Shown here: positions 34,153-44,600 of the stretch, piece by piece
Layout of the letters: every line of letters begins with the position of its first letter
Position numbering within the stretch: position 1 is the first letter of the stretch
Assembly (NCBI GenBank): GCA_017403065.1
Contig: JAFQOT010000013.1
Coordinates: 1-64,000 of the forward strand
Direction: 5' to 3'
DNA: 64,000 bases
Source of the DNA: Clostridia bacterium
Lineage (GTDB): Bacteria; Bacillota; Clostridia; Oscillospirales; Acutalibacteraceae
Notes under the pieces: generated by a model
Databases searched by the model: none
The model's input: the letters and a program-made list of their open reading frames with translations, nothing else
Told to the model about the DNA's origin: nothing
Position numbers and translations under genes: made by a program

Positions 34153-36549
34153 TTATCTCCTAACCACAGGTCTGGCATCGGGAGCAGAAATATTTGAAAC
34201 AATCCAAGTCTTTTCCTTAATTTCATCCTTAGATTTCAAAGCATAGGATATTATTTCATCAACATTGGAAACAGGAATAAATTCTATACCCTCACGTACC
34301 TTTTTGTCCACTTCATCAAGGTCTGGGATGTTGGATTTTGGTATAAATACAGTTTTTACACCGCCTGTAAAGGCAGCCATTGATTTTTCCTTTAATCCGC
34401 CAATGGCTAAAACTCTGCCACGAATAGTAACCTCGCCTGTCATAGCAATATCACGCGCCACAGGTCTGCCTGTTAAAGCAGAAATCAATCCGGTGGTTAT
34501 AGTAACACCAGCCGAAGGACCGTCTTTTGGAACAGCCGCCTCGGTGGCGTGGATATGAATATCTGTATTTTTATAGAAATCAGGGTCGATATCATATTTT
34601 TCTGCATTAGCTCTTACATAGCTTATGGCCGCCTTAGCAGACTCCTTCATTACATCGCCTAAAGAACCTGTAAGCTCAACCTTACCTGTGCCCTGCATTG
34701 AAGCAATTTCAAGCTGCATAATTTCGCCGCCCACACTTGTCCAAGCGAGTCCGTTAATAATGCCTACCTCGTCATTTTCTAAAATTACCTCTGGCTTATA
34801 ACGGTGTTTACCCAATAATTTTATCAGGTCGCTATCCTTAACTGTAACTCTTGAGCTTTCACCCGATGCAATAACCTTTGCTGCTTTACGGCAAACCGAT
34901 GCAATGCTTCTCTCAAGTTTGCGCACGCCTGCTTCTCTGGTATAAAAATCAATTAAGCCATAAACAGCATTATCAGTAAAACGAATATTAACTTTTTTAA
35001 GACCGTGACGGGCTATCTGCTTAGAAATCAAGTGATTTTTGGCAATACCAAATTTTTCTTCCCTTGTATACCCTTGCAGCTCGATAATTTCCATTCTATC
35101 CCTTAAAGGAGCAGGAATAGTATCTAAATTATTAGCAGTTGCGATAAACACAGTTTTGCTTAAATCAAAGGGTATTTCGATATAATGGTCAACAAAAGCA
35201 GTATTTTGCTCAGAGTCTAAAACCTCTAAAAGCGCTGAAGAAGGATCGCCCTTATAATCACTGCCTAATTTATCAATTTCATCAAGCAAAATCAAAGGAT
35301 TAGAGCTACCCGACTGCTTTATTGCGTTAATAATTTTACCAGGCATTGAGCCTATGTAAGTTTTTCTGTGACCGCGGATTTCAGCCTCGTCGTGAACGCC
35401 GCCCAAAGAAATTCGGGCAAATTTTCTGCCCATACATTCGGCTATGGTTTTTCCTATTGAGGTTTTACCCACACCGGGAGGACCGACAAGACAAATAATC
35501 TGACCTTTAATATCAGGTGAAAGTACATACACAGCTAAAAGCTCTAAAATACGTTCCTTTACCTTTTCCATACCGAAAATATCGCGATTAAGCACCTTTT
35601 CGGCACGGTTAATATCGGCAATTACATTAGTATAATTATTCCACGGAAGCTCTAAACAGGTATCTAAATATCCGCGTAAAACTGTGCCTTCGTGGGAGCC
35701 TTGAGGCATTTTAGAAAGCTTCGCAACATTTTTTGAAAGCTCTTCCTTTACCTTTTCGTCTGCTTTAAGGCTGTTGATTTTTAAGTAATAACTATCAATT
35801 TCATCAGCAGAATCATCACCGTAAAGCTCATTACTGATTATACGCATTTGCTCACGAAGATAATATTCTCTTTGATTATCATCAATAGCGGCTCGGGTTT
35901 TCTCGTTAATTTTACGGTCAATTTCCCCGATTTCACGTTCTTTATTTAAAAGCTCTATAAGAATTTTCGCTCTTTTAACAGGTGATTTTTGTTCTAAAAT
36001 ATACTGCTTATCATCAAAAGGAGCAGGAATATTAAATGCAATATAATCAGATAAAAAGGCTATATCTTCTATTTGTTCAACAGTCATTACAACATCGGGG
36101 GCAATATTTGGAAGCACAGAAATATATTTTCTGAAATCACTTCTTATTCTTCTAATTAAGGTTTCTTTATAAACAGCCCGATTATTCAAAGGTTTATTTT
36201 CTACCTTGAAAACATTGGCAGTATAAAACTCCTTACCTGAAACAAAATCAGAATACTCTGCTCTGGTAACACCCTCAACCAATACCTTAGATAAAGTATC
36301 TGAAACCTTTAAAATCTGTTTTATACGAGCTATACACCCAATACTGTAAAGGTCCTTTTCAGTAGGCTCGTCGGCATAAAAATCCTTTTGTGTAACAACA
36401 AAAATATATCTATTGCTGTTCATAGCGGCTTTCAAAGCGTTTAAGGATTTTTTTCTTGCAACATCAAATGATGCTACTGTTTTTGGAAAAACAACTAAAC
36501 CCCTGAGCGCTAAAAGCGGCATTCTGACAGCATTTTCTTCTAAAAACAT
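34153..36549 (-). CDS. lon: ATP-dependent protease La (Lon)
   Basis: 798 residues, normal LonA size. It has an N-terminal substrate-binding LON domain (1-~200), a coiled middle, and an AAA+ domain (Walker A GPPGVGKTSIGKT, Walker B LILLDEIDK). The C-terminal protease has the Ser-Lys dyad: Ser in PKDGPSAGVTI and Lys in GGLKEKSMAAF. It degrades damaged and regulatory proteins in the cytosol. It heads the lon-engB-thiN group, preceded by a lipoprotein gene 14 bp upstream. Confidence 0.97.
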   Translation of the reverse strand: MFLEENAVRMPLLALRGLVVFPKTVASFDVARKKSLNALKAAMNSNRYIFVVTQKDFYADEPTEKDLYSIGCIARIKQILKVSDTLSKVLVEGVTRAEYSDFVSGKEFYTANVFKVENKPLNNRAVYKETLIRRIRSDFRKYISVLPNIAPDVVMTVEQIEDIAFLSDYIAFNIPAPFDDKQYILEQKSPVKRAKILIELLNKEREIGEIDRKINEKTRAAIDDNQREYYLREQMRIISNELYGDDSADEIDSYYLKINSLKADEKVKEELSKNVAKLSKMPQGSHEGTVLRGYLDTCLELPWNNYTNVIADINRAEKVLNRDIFGMEKVKERILELLAVYVLSPDIKGQIICLVGPPGVGKTSIGKTIAECMGRKFARISLGGVHDEAEIRGHRKTYIGSMPGKIINAIKQSGSSNPLILLDEIDKLGSDYKGDPSSALLEVLDSEQNTAFVDHYIEIPFDLSKTVFIATANNLDTIPAPLRDRMEIIELQGYTREEKFGIAKNHLISKQIARHGLKKVNIRFTDNAVYGLIDFYTREAGVRKLERSIASVCRKAAKVIASGESSRVTVKDSDLIKLLGKHRYKPEVILENDEVGIINGLAWTSVGGEIMQLEIASMQGTGKVELTGSLGDVMKESAKAAISYVRANAEKYDIDPDFYKNTDIHIHATEAAVPKDGPSAGVTITTGLISALTGRPVARDIAMTGEVTIRGRVLAIGGLKEKSMAAFTGGVKTVFIPKSNIPDLDEVDKKVREGIEFIPVSNVDEIISYALKSKDEIKEKTWIVSNISAPDARPVVRR

Positions 36550-36562
36550 TATAAACTCCTAA

Positions 36563-37117
36563 TTACCAAACTTTAGTTTTGTAAAGTGCCGTAGCACACA
36601 GCGAATTATCCTGGAAAACAAACATTACTGTGTTTTCTTTGAATTCATATTTTAAAACACTGCCGTTTTCGGTACTAAACATAAAGAAACCGTTTTCTTC
36701 AGTTAGCTCCTCCTCGGTGAAATCGTAATCGGCTAAAGCCTCTTTTACCTCCAGAATAACGGTACCTGTTTCAAAACCATACGCTACATCACGATTAACA
36801 ATATAGGTAATACCTTCACTCTCGTTAGCTTTTTTATAATAATATTCAAAAGCGCCGTTATTGATAAGCACATTATTTTTGCCCTCTACAACCTCATAAA
36901 CGATATGCTCCTCTTGTTCAGAAGCTTTAGCAATTTCGTCTTTAACGGTTTGAGCATCAGCGCCTAAGGAATAATCACATTCAGGCATTTTACCTAATCT
37001 GGCATAATATTCAATATCAACGCTGTTTCCTTTTTTCTCCTCTTTATTTTCGCATCCTGTAAAAGTAAACACCAAAATTAAAGCAAATAAAAAGCTTAAA
37101 ATTCTTTTTGAAAACAT
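36563..37117 (-). CDS. Lipoprotein of unknown function
   Basis: 184 residues from ATG 37117. Longer readings (37177, 37132) overlap pncB, and AAAGGA lies seven bases before 37117. The signal peptide ends in lipobox FTFTGC (Cys22). The ~160-residue mature part has mixed alpha/beta composition with acidic patches and no recognised domain. It lies between pncB and lon in the same direction. Function unknown. Confidence 0.75.
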   Translation of the reverse strand: MFSKRILSFLFALILVFTFTGCENKEEKKGNSVDIEYYARLGKMPECDYSLGADAQTVKDEIAKASEQEEHIVYEVVEGKNNVLINNGAFEYYYKKANESEGITYIVNRDVAYGFETGTVILEVKEALADYDFTEEELTEENGFFMFSTENGSVLKYEFKENTVMFVFQDNSLCATALYKTKVW

Positions 37118-37131
37118 CTTTTTTCCTTTCA

Positions 37132-38589
37132 TTATTTCTTTGATAATTTTTCTAAAAGACTGTAGCGTAAATCCCACAAATCCTGTGATAAATCAACATA
37201 ATAGGTGTGAGGATTTTCAAATCTTGTAACCTCATCCCACATTGAGTTAACCTGATTTTCGCGATAGTCAGAAATTTCCTTAACACAAGGAGAAGTATAA
37301 ACCTGCCTACCCTCTTCAAAAATTTTAACCTGAAGCTTTTTAGCAGTAAAATCAGTTATAGTCTTACGCTTCCAAGTATGAACAGGGTCGAAAATTTCAT
37401 AAGGCTCGGTATCATCAATTTTTTCATTTCCTAAAGTAATAACATCGGCAATAGCCTTGCCTGTCTTGTTATCAAACAAGCGCCAAGGAATTTTCACACC
37501 CGGTAAGGTTACCTTTGCGGTATTTTCGCTTATCTTAATTTTAGGAATAACAGCGCCGTTTTTCTCAATAGCGGCAAGCTTATAAACTCCGCCGAATACA
37601 GCTTCGCTTGAAGCAGTAATCAAACGCTCGCCAACGCCAAAGGTATCAACACAGGCGCCCTGATAAATCATATCCCTGATTAAATGCTCGTCTAAGGAGT
37701 TTGAAACACAAATTTTACAATCAGAATAACCCGCATCGTCTAACATTTTGCGAGCTTTTTTACTGATATAGGTAATATCACCGCTGTCTATTCGGATACC
37801 GACAGGTCTTTTACCTAAAGGCTTAAGTACATCATCGAAAACCTTGATAGCATTAGGAATACCTGACTTTAAAACATTATAGGTATCAACAAGAAGCAAA
37901 CAGCTATCAGGATATTTCTCAGCATAGGTTTTAAAGGCGGTATATTCGTCCTTAAAGAGCTGAACCCAACTGTGAGCCATTGTTCCCGAAGCCTTAACAT
38001 CAAAATCCTTAGCAGTCAAAACACACGAGGTACCTGTACAACCGCCGATTATTGCCGCCCTTGCTCCATAATAAGCCGCGCCAAAGCCGTGTGCTCTGCG
38101 AGCGCCGAATTCCATAACAGGTCTTCCCTGAGCAGCGCGTACAATACGGTTCGCCTTAGTGGCTATCAAGGACTGATGATTTATGGTCAAAAGAAGCATT
38201 GTTTCAACCATAAGAGCCTGCATAGCAGGTCCTTTTACAGTTACTATAGGCTCGTGCGGGAAGATAACAGTACCTTCAGGAATAGCCCAAACATCACAAC
38301 AAAATTCAAAATTTTCAAGATAATCAATAAAGTCATCTCTGAAAAGGTTAAGGTTTCTTAAATACTCAATGTCTTCCTTTTCAAACTTAAGATTATTCAT
38401 ATAATCAATAAGCTGTTCAATACCTGCCATAATGGCATAACCTCCCTTATCGGGAACACGGCGGAAAAACATATCAAAATATGTTATGGTATCACGCATA
38501 TCGCTATCGAAAATACCATTAGCCATTGTAAGCTCATAAAGGTCCATTAACATTGTAAGATTTAAATTATTTTTATTATTATTTTTCAT
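37132..38589 (-). CDS. pncB: Nicotinate phosphoribosyltransferase
   Basis: 485 residues from ATG 38589 (GGTGA upstream); the 38673 reading overlaps argS. Motifs include LTMLMDLYELTMANGIF at the start, EFGARRAHGFGAAYYGARAAIIGG in the PRPP/nicotinate site, and GIRIDSGDITYISKKAR with the conserved RIDSGD. It makes nicotinate mononucleotide for the NAD salvage pathway (cytosol). Follows argS by 11 bp. Confidence 0.95.
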   Translation of the reverse strand: MKNNNKNNLNLTMLMDLYELTMANGIFDSDMRDTITYFDMFFRRVPDKGGYAIMAGIEQLIDYMNNLKFEKEDIEYLRNLNLFRDDFIDYLENFEFCCDVWAIPEGTVIFPHEPIVTVKGPAMQALMVETMLLLTINHQSLIATKANRIVRAAQGRPVMEFGARRAHGFGAAYYGARAAIIGGCTGTSCVLTAKDFDVKASGTMAHSWVQLFKDEYTAFKTYAEKYPDSCLLLVDTYNVLKSGIPNAIKVFDDVLKPLGKRPVGIRIDSGDITYISKKARKMLDDAGYSDCKICVSNSLDEHLIRDMIYQGACVDTFGVGERLITASSEAVFGGVYKLAAIEKNGAVIPKIKISENTAKVTLPGVKIPWRLFDNKTGKAIADVITLGNEKIDDTEPYEIFDPVHTWKRKTITDFTAKKLQVKIFEEGRQVYTSPCVKEISDYRENQVNSMWDEVTRFENPHTYYVDLSQDLWDLRYSLLEKLSKK

Positions 38590-38600
38590 AATTTCACCAA

Positions 38601-40289
38601 CTACATTTTTTCTGGAGTGTAAATTTTCATCAAATCGAGCATATTTTTTATAACCGTAGCGGTTGCAAAGCATAGATTTAATCTTGCCTGCATTAGCTCT
38701 TGGTCATCGCCTTTTACTCTGCAAGCGGCATAAAATTTATGAAATTTTGTAGCTAATTCCTGAACATAGTGGGTAATTCTTGCAGGGTCGTATGCCTTAG
38801 CTGATACAATAATTTCATCAGTAAGCGCCGCAATATGAATTATCAATTCTCTTTCTTCTGCAGCAGAAAGCTTTGAAAGCATAACAGGGGTAGCGTCCTG
38901 TCTTTTAATACCCTCCGCTTCAAGATTTCTAATAATACTGCAAATACGGGCGTAAGCATACTGAACATAGTAAACAGGATTGCTGTTTGATTCATTAACC
39001 GCCAAATCCAAATCGAAATCAAAATGACTGTTAGGTTCACGCAGGTTAAAGAAAAATCTTGCCGCATCAATGGGTACCTCGTCAAGCAAGGTGACGAGAG
39101 TTATTGCTTTACCTGAACGCTTAGAAGCTTTTATAACCTCACCGTCACGAACAAGACGTACCATTTGCATTAAAACTACATCCAGCTTGGAGGAATCCAC
39201 ACCCAATGCTGTCAATGCAGCCTTTAACCTTGGAACATAGCCGTGATGGTCAGCGCCTAAAATATCTATAGCCTTATCAAAGCCACGTGTTACCAGCTTG
39301 TTATAATGATATGCTATATCAGGTACTACATAGGTTGGAACACCGTTGGCACGTACAAGAACAAAGTCCTTATCACAGCCAAATTCTGTAGCCTTAAACC
39401 ATAAAGCTCCCTCTTGAGTATAGGTGTAGCCGCTTTGTTTTAAAAGCTCTACAATTCGCATTGTTTCGCCATTATTGTGCAATGTGCTTTCTTTAAACCA
39501 GGTATCATATGTTATTCTGTATTTACCTAAATCCTCTTCAAGTCCTTTAATATTTTTAGGTAAAGCAAATTCGACTAAAGCTTTACGTCTTTCATCCTCT
39601 GACTTGTCTATAAAGCTGTTACCGTAAATTTCAGCAAAAGCCTTAGCGTGAGCAATAATATCGTCACCGTGGTAGCTATCCTCAGGCATTTCAATGCCGT
39701 CTTTATATAATTGCAAATATCTTAAGTCGAGTGAAAGACCGAATTTGTTAATTTGATTACCGGCATCATTTATATAAAATTCACGTTCTGTATAATAACC
39801 CGCCGCTGAAAGCACCGCCGCCAGACAGTCACCCAAAGCGCCACCGCGGGCATTACCAATATGCATAGGTCCTGTAGGGTTGGCAGATACAAACTCAACT
39901 AAAACCTTTTTTCCCTCACCAAAATTACTCTTACCGTAATCCTTGCCTTTTACTATTACGTCTGCAACTATATCTGCGTAATATTTATCGTTTAAAAACA
40001 GATTTATAAATCCGGGACCGGCAATTTCATAGGATTTAATGTATGTTCCGTCAAAATTGCATTTTTCCATAATAGCATCGGCTACCATTCGGGGCGCTTT
40101 TTTAAAGGTTCTTGCCCAGACCATAGCCGCATTTACTGCATAATCACCGTGTTCGCGGTTAGCAGGTACCTCTATGACAAAATCGGAAAGCTCGGTATTT
40201 TCTATTCCCCAGTCTTTCATAACCTCTAAGGCAGATTTTTTAATTAAATTCTTTATTTCTTCCTTTGTTTTACCTACTAAAAGTGACAT
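38601..40289 (-). CDS. argS: Arginyl-tRNA synthetase
   Basis: 562 residues. N-terminal ADD1 domain. Class I core with HIGH-type motif in SANPTGPMHIGNARGGALGD. The KMSKS loop is represented by KASKRSGKAITL, a known ArgRS variant. Helical DALR anticodon-binding domain at the C-terminus, ending NMLDLMKIYTPEKM. It starts 1 bp after the DUF1934 gene stop. Confidence 0.97.
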   Translation of the reverse strand: MSLLVGKTKEEIKNLIKKSALEVMKDWGIENTELSDFVIEVPANREHGDYAVNAAMVWARTFKKAPRMVADAIMEKCNFDGTYIKSYEIAGPGFINLFLNDKYYADIVADVIVKGKDYGKSNFGEGKKVLVEFVSANPTGPMHIGNARGGALGDCLAAVLSAAGYYTEREFYINDAGNQINKFGLSLDLRYLQLYKDGIEMPEDSYHGDDIIAHAKAFAEIYGNSFIDKSEDERRKALVEFALPKNIKGLEEDLGKYRITYDTWFKESTLHNNGETMRIVELLKQSGYTYTQEGALWFKATEFGCDKDFVLVRANGVPTYVVPDIAYHYNKLVTRGFDKAIDILGADHHGYVPRLKAALTALGVDSSKLDVVLMQMVRLVRDGEVIKASKRSGKAITLVTLLDEVPIDAARFFFNLREPNSHFDFDLDLAVNESNSNPVYYVQYAYARICSIIRNLEAEGIKRQDATPVMLSKLSAAEERELIIHIAALTDEIIVSAKAYDPARITHYVQELATKFHKFYAACRVKGDDQELMQARLNLCFATATVIKNMLDLMKIYTPEKM

Positions 40290-40290
40290 T

Positions 40291-40719
40291 TTATGAATTT
40301 TCCTCTCTAATAGAAATATTTACAACATTTTTACTTACGAGCTTTAAATCGGAATCAATATTATAACCCAATTTAATCTTTCCGCCTTTTTCTGATAAAT
40401 CAATATCCAGCTTATTACCAAAAATACCCAAAACCAAATTGCCGTGAGGGGTAGAATAAAAACAAGTGTTTCGATTACCCTTTTCTATTACCATACGGCT
40501 TTGAATATCCCCCGAACGCTGAAGCACTACAGAATCAGGCTTTATATAGAGGGAGGTTTTAACCTTTGTGCCGTCCCCAAACATTTGTCCCTCATCGTAA
40601 GAAATATAATATTCATTTTCTTTTATACCAAAACGACCGTCGGTAGTAAATTCAATAGTATCCCTTTGGTCATCAATACCCTGATAACCTTTTATATCAA
40701 TTATAACATCCTTAATCAT
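40291..40719 (-). CDS. DUF1934 (YwiB-like) beta-barrel protein
   Basis: 142 residues composed of alternating beta strands, with the family marks YYISYDEGQMFGDGTKVKTSLYI, SVVLQRSGDIQSRMVIEKG and a Tyr/Phe-rich HGNLVLGIFGNKLDIDL. DUF1934 proteins (YwiB in Bacillus) adopt a lipocalin-like barrel and are frequently next to argS, as here. Biochemical role unknown. Overlaps murI by 8 bp. Confidence 0.9.
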   Translation of the reverse strand: MIKDVIIDIKGYQGIDDQRDTIEFTTDGRFGIKENEYYISYDEGQMFGDGTKVKTSLYIKPDSVVLQRSGDIQSRMVIEKGNRNTCFYSTPHGNLVLGIFGNKLDIDLSEKGGKIKLGYNIDSDLKLVSKNVVNISIREENS

Positions 40720-41533
40720 AGTTAGAAATATCCACCTGTTCTACTTTCTTTTCGTCAATTTCTTCTCCTAAAAGTATAGAGGCTATTTTTCTGAAAGAAT
40801 CTGGCTTATCTGAAACAAAAAATTGCGCATCACCCTTAGATTTCTTATCATTTAAAAGTGAATTTTCACTTAAATATTTATATACAGCCTCAGAAGTTGA
40901 TGTTCCCGCGTTTACAAGGTTTACACCCGCACCCACAACCGACTTTATTGCATCTTTTAAAACAGGATAATGGGTACAGCCTAAAATTACAGTATCAGCG
41001 CCGCTTGCAATTACAGGCTTTAAATAACGCTTAACCGTTTCTAAAACCACAATATCGTCTGCGCTATGCCAACCCTCTTCTACTAAAGGTACGAACATAC
41101 TGCAGCCGCAAGAAATAATCTCAGCTTCAGGTAAGATTTTTTTAATAAATTCAGCGTGCTTTCCGCTTTTAACAGTGGCATTAGTTCCGAGTACACCTAT
41201 TTTTTTGTTAAGAGTTAATTTTGCAGCTTCATTCGCGGCGTGAGATACAACCTCAAAGAAAGGAACAGGTAATTTTTCAGCCTCTTGGCTTGCTACTGAT
41301 GATACAGTGCCACAGGCAGCGATTATTAGCTTTACATTCTTAGAAAGTAAAAATTTTTCATCCTGTGAAGCATATTTTATAATTGTATCACGGCTTTTAG
41401 TTCCGTAAGGCACGCGACCTGTATCACCAAAATATATAATATCCTCATTAGGTAAAATACGGCGTAATTCTTTAATAACGGTTAATCCGCCAAGGCCAGA
41501 ATCAAAAACACCAATAGCCCTTTTGTCAGCCAA
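40712..41533 (-). CDS. murI: Glutamate racemase
   Basis: 273 residues from TTG 41533 (RBS GGAGTGAG). Begins with GVFDSGLGGLTVIKEL. Catalytic cysteines lie in IAACGTVSS (the usual AACNTAS shows N to G) and ILGCTHYPVL. It provides D-glutamate for peptidoglycan. First gene of murI-DUF1934-argS-pncB, downstream of a clear promoter. Confidence 0.94.
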   Translation of the reverse strand: MADKRAIGVFDSGLGGLTVIKELRRILPNEDIIYFGDTGRVPYGTKSRDTIIKYASQDEKFLLSKNVKLIIAACGTVSSVASQEAEKLPVPFFEVVSHAANEAAKLTLNKKIGVLGTNATVKSGKHAEFIKKILPEAEIISCGCSMFVPLVEEGWHSADDIVVLETVKRYLKPVIASGADTVILGCTHYPVLKDAIKSVVGAGVNLVNAGTSTSEAVYKYLSENSLLNDKKSKGDAQFFVSDKPDSFRKIASILLGEEIDEKKVEQVDISNYD

Positions 41534-41564
41534 AATATCTCACTCCAAAATATTTATTCAATAT

Positions 41565-41593
41565 ATGATACCATATTTTCTAAAAAATCGCAA
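41565..41593 (-). promoter_or_regulatory. Predicted promoter for murI operon
   Basis: Minus strand: -35 TTGCGA (41588-41593), 17-base spacer, -10 TATCAT (41565-41570), ~30 bases before murI. Confidence 0.45.
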
Positions 41594-41606
41594 TACCGAA
41601 AGCATT

Positions 41607-41636
41607 AAAAAATCCCTCCAAAAAGGAAGGATTTTT
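41607..41636 (-). terminator. Intrinsic terminator of addBA
   Basis: Minus strand: AAAAATCCTTCC, loop TTTTT, GGAGGGATTTTTT; follows the addA stop by a few bases and separates it from murI. Confidence 0.85.
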
Positions 41637-41642
41637 AAAAAT

Positions 41643-44600
41643 TTATAGAATAATTTCCTTTGAAAGCGCAAAAGAATAAATAATTTTTTCCTTTACGGGT
41701 CTTTCAAATATTTTTTCACAGGCTTTTGCATAGATATCAAGCTGTTGACCGTAAGCATCCTTTAAAGCTTTTTCATCGCTGACACGGTCGGTTTTAAAAT
41801 CTAAAATAACAATACTGTCCGACTCTACAAAGCATACATCGACCGCACCCTGTACAATAATATTTTCGTTTGAAAATTTTAAGCTTAAATCAGGTTTAAT
41901 TTCATTTGCGGGTAATTCAGTTAGAAAGCGCATTTCACGTTTAACTAATTTGGCGTTTAAAATTCTTTTAAATACTGAGCTTTCGAAAAATTCTTTTAAA
42001 GCCTTTCGATTGATACTTTTTCCCTGCTGCTCAGTTATAAAATTCCACTCACAAAGCCTTTGAATTTCCGATTCAATATCAAAATATTTTGAAAAATCGA
42101 AATACTGCATCACCTTATGCATTGCCGTTCCCTTTTCAGCCCCTGTTATACCGCCGTAGGCCATAAAAGATGGGGTTACACTAAATGCGTATTTGGCATT
42201 TTCCGCTGCCTTGGCAATAGCCGAAACAGATGACTTAGCCTCAATAGTCAGCAATTCCTCATAAGGATATTTATATGACATATTTTCTTTAATTTTTACT
42301 ACCAATTCTTCATCTGCAGAAATTACCGCTTCTTCAACTTCAGCAATATCGTCGATTTCCTCATTTTCGAAAATTTTAATGTTAATTTGGCTATTTGTAT
42401 CCTTTACAATAACAGAACTTCCCTCGCCTCTTAAAGCCTTACCGTCAGGATGCAGCATACAGCACAACAAAATCCAATCCAAATATCTCTTAGTCTGCTT
42501 AAAAAGAAAATTTGATATTTCGCCGTCGCAAGACATAAGTAGGGATTTCATATCGTCCATTTTTTTATCAAGATTAGAAATACTTCCAACAAACAAAAGC
42601 TTGTCCTGAGCGCGTGTCATAGCAACATATAAAAGCCTTAATTCTTCCTCTCGGCGTTGCTCTCTTAAACGCTCTAAAATCACCTCTCTACCTATTGTTG
42701 TAAAGGGTAATTTTAAATCTTCATCAAAATATTTAAATCCTATACCGAAATCACCTGTATAAAGTGTATTGCACTTTGCCTCATTATCGTTAAAATCAGA
42801 TTCTATGCCCGCAACAATACAAACAGGAAATTGTAATCCCTTGGATGCGTGTATGCTCATAATCTTAACACTATCGCCTATAGGTGAACAATCTGCCGAC
42901 TTAAGCTTATTTTGAGACTGTCTGATAATAAAATCAACAAATCCGCCTAAACCGTCAAAATTACTTTCAGAATACTGTTGCGCATATTCACACAGCAAAA
43001 GTAAATTACCCCGTCTTGTATTGCCGTTTTCTAAGGATGAAGCAAAATCCAGATAACCTGTATCTGATAAAAGATAAGAAATCATCTTAGAAAGGGGTGT
43101 AGTAACAGCTAAAAGTCGGTATTTTTCTATAATCTTTAAAAATTCTGCAACTTTTTTATTGCCGTTGTTTTTCGCAAAAATTATAGCTGAATAAAGGCTA
43201 CCGTCCTTTTTATCCGACCGTATCAATGCCAATTCTTCGGCTGTGAAGCTGAAAATCGGGGATAACATAACACACAAAAGCTCTACGTCAGACTGTGGAT
43301 TATCCAAAATTTTCAAAAGCGAAAGAATTGTAGAAATTTCTGTGGTTTCGGCAAAACCCTCTGAGCCAAAATCAACGGGTATTCCCTGTTTTTTAAGCTC
43401 ATTAGTTAAAACATTCGCCTTATTAAGTGACCGCATTAAAATAGTAAAATCAGAGTATTTAGCCTTACGCAAGGTAGTATCGTCCACTTTTATAACCTCG
43501 CCGTCAGACATAATCTCTTTAATATATTTAGCAATTTGTCCTGCTTCAAGAGTAATATCGCCTTTTTTTGAATTAACAATTCTTAATTCCACAGGCAAAT
43601 TCTCGACATAAGGGTAAAGAGCCCCCGAAACTAAAGCCTCTTCCCCATCGTAAACAATTTTTCCGGTATGAGAGGTCATAAAATTTTCAAAAAAGAAATT
43701 TATAAAATTACAAATACCGTCTTTGCAACGGAAATTCTTGCTCAAGATTATCTTTTTTGCAGTATCTTCATCAGCCTCACTATAAGGTACGTAACGCTTT
43801 TTCTTGATTAAAAAATTTTCAGGATTAGCGCCTCGAAAGCCATAAATGCTTTGCTTTACATCTCCTACCACAAAAAGCTTACGCTCCATATCTGACAAAA
43901 CGTAAAACAGGCAATCCTGCAAATTGTTAGTGTCCTGATATTCGTCTACCATAACCTCATCAAAACGGCTTAAAAATTCAGAAGCTTCCTCTTTGATTTT
44001 TATTTCGCCGTCTTCAAATTTACATAACAAATTCAAAGCTAAATGCTCGGTATTATGAAAGGTAAATGTATTTTCTTTTAAATATTCATTGAAAATTCTG
44101 TCATCAAATTCCTTTAAAATACTTATTAAAAGCTTCAAAGGTTTGTTAATTTTTTTAAACTGGCTGTTTATTAACTCAAGGTCAGCATAAATAAACCTGT
44201 TTAATTTTTCTAAAACTGTTGTTGTAACATACTTATAAATATATTTAGCTGAGGAAACCTCACAAATGTCACCAACACCTTTGACTGTAGGAAGAGACGG
44301 TAAATATGCCTTGTGAAGCAAATTGTAAAGCTCGTCCCAATTTTCTTCGTTTATAGCTGATTCAAGACTGTTAAAAAATTCTAACGCAATAGTAAAAACC
44401 GGTATGTAACTTTTTGCGGTTTTTTCAGAAACTGTTACTAAATCAATGGCGTTTGCCAAAGATTTTACCGAACTATCCACCAAAGATTTTACCGTATTAA
44501 AGGTATAGCTCCACCAAGGTGAATTGCTATCGAATTTTTCATATTTATAAAATTCACCTAAATTATCAAACCACACCTTAGGAAAAGGCATCTGTCGGCT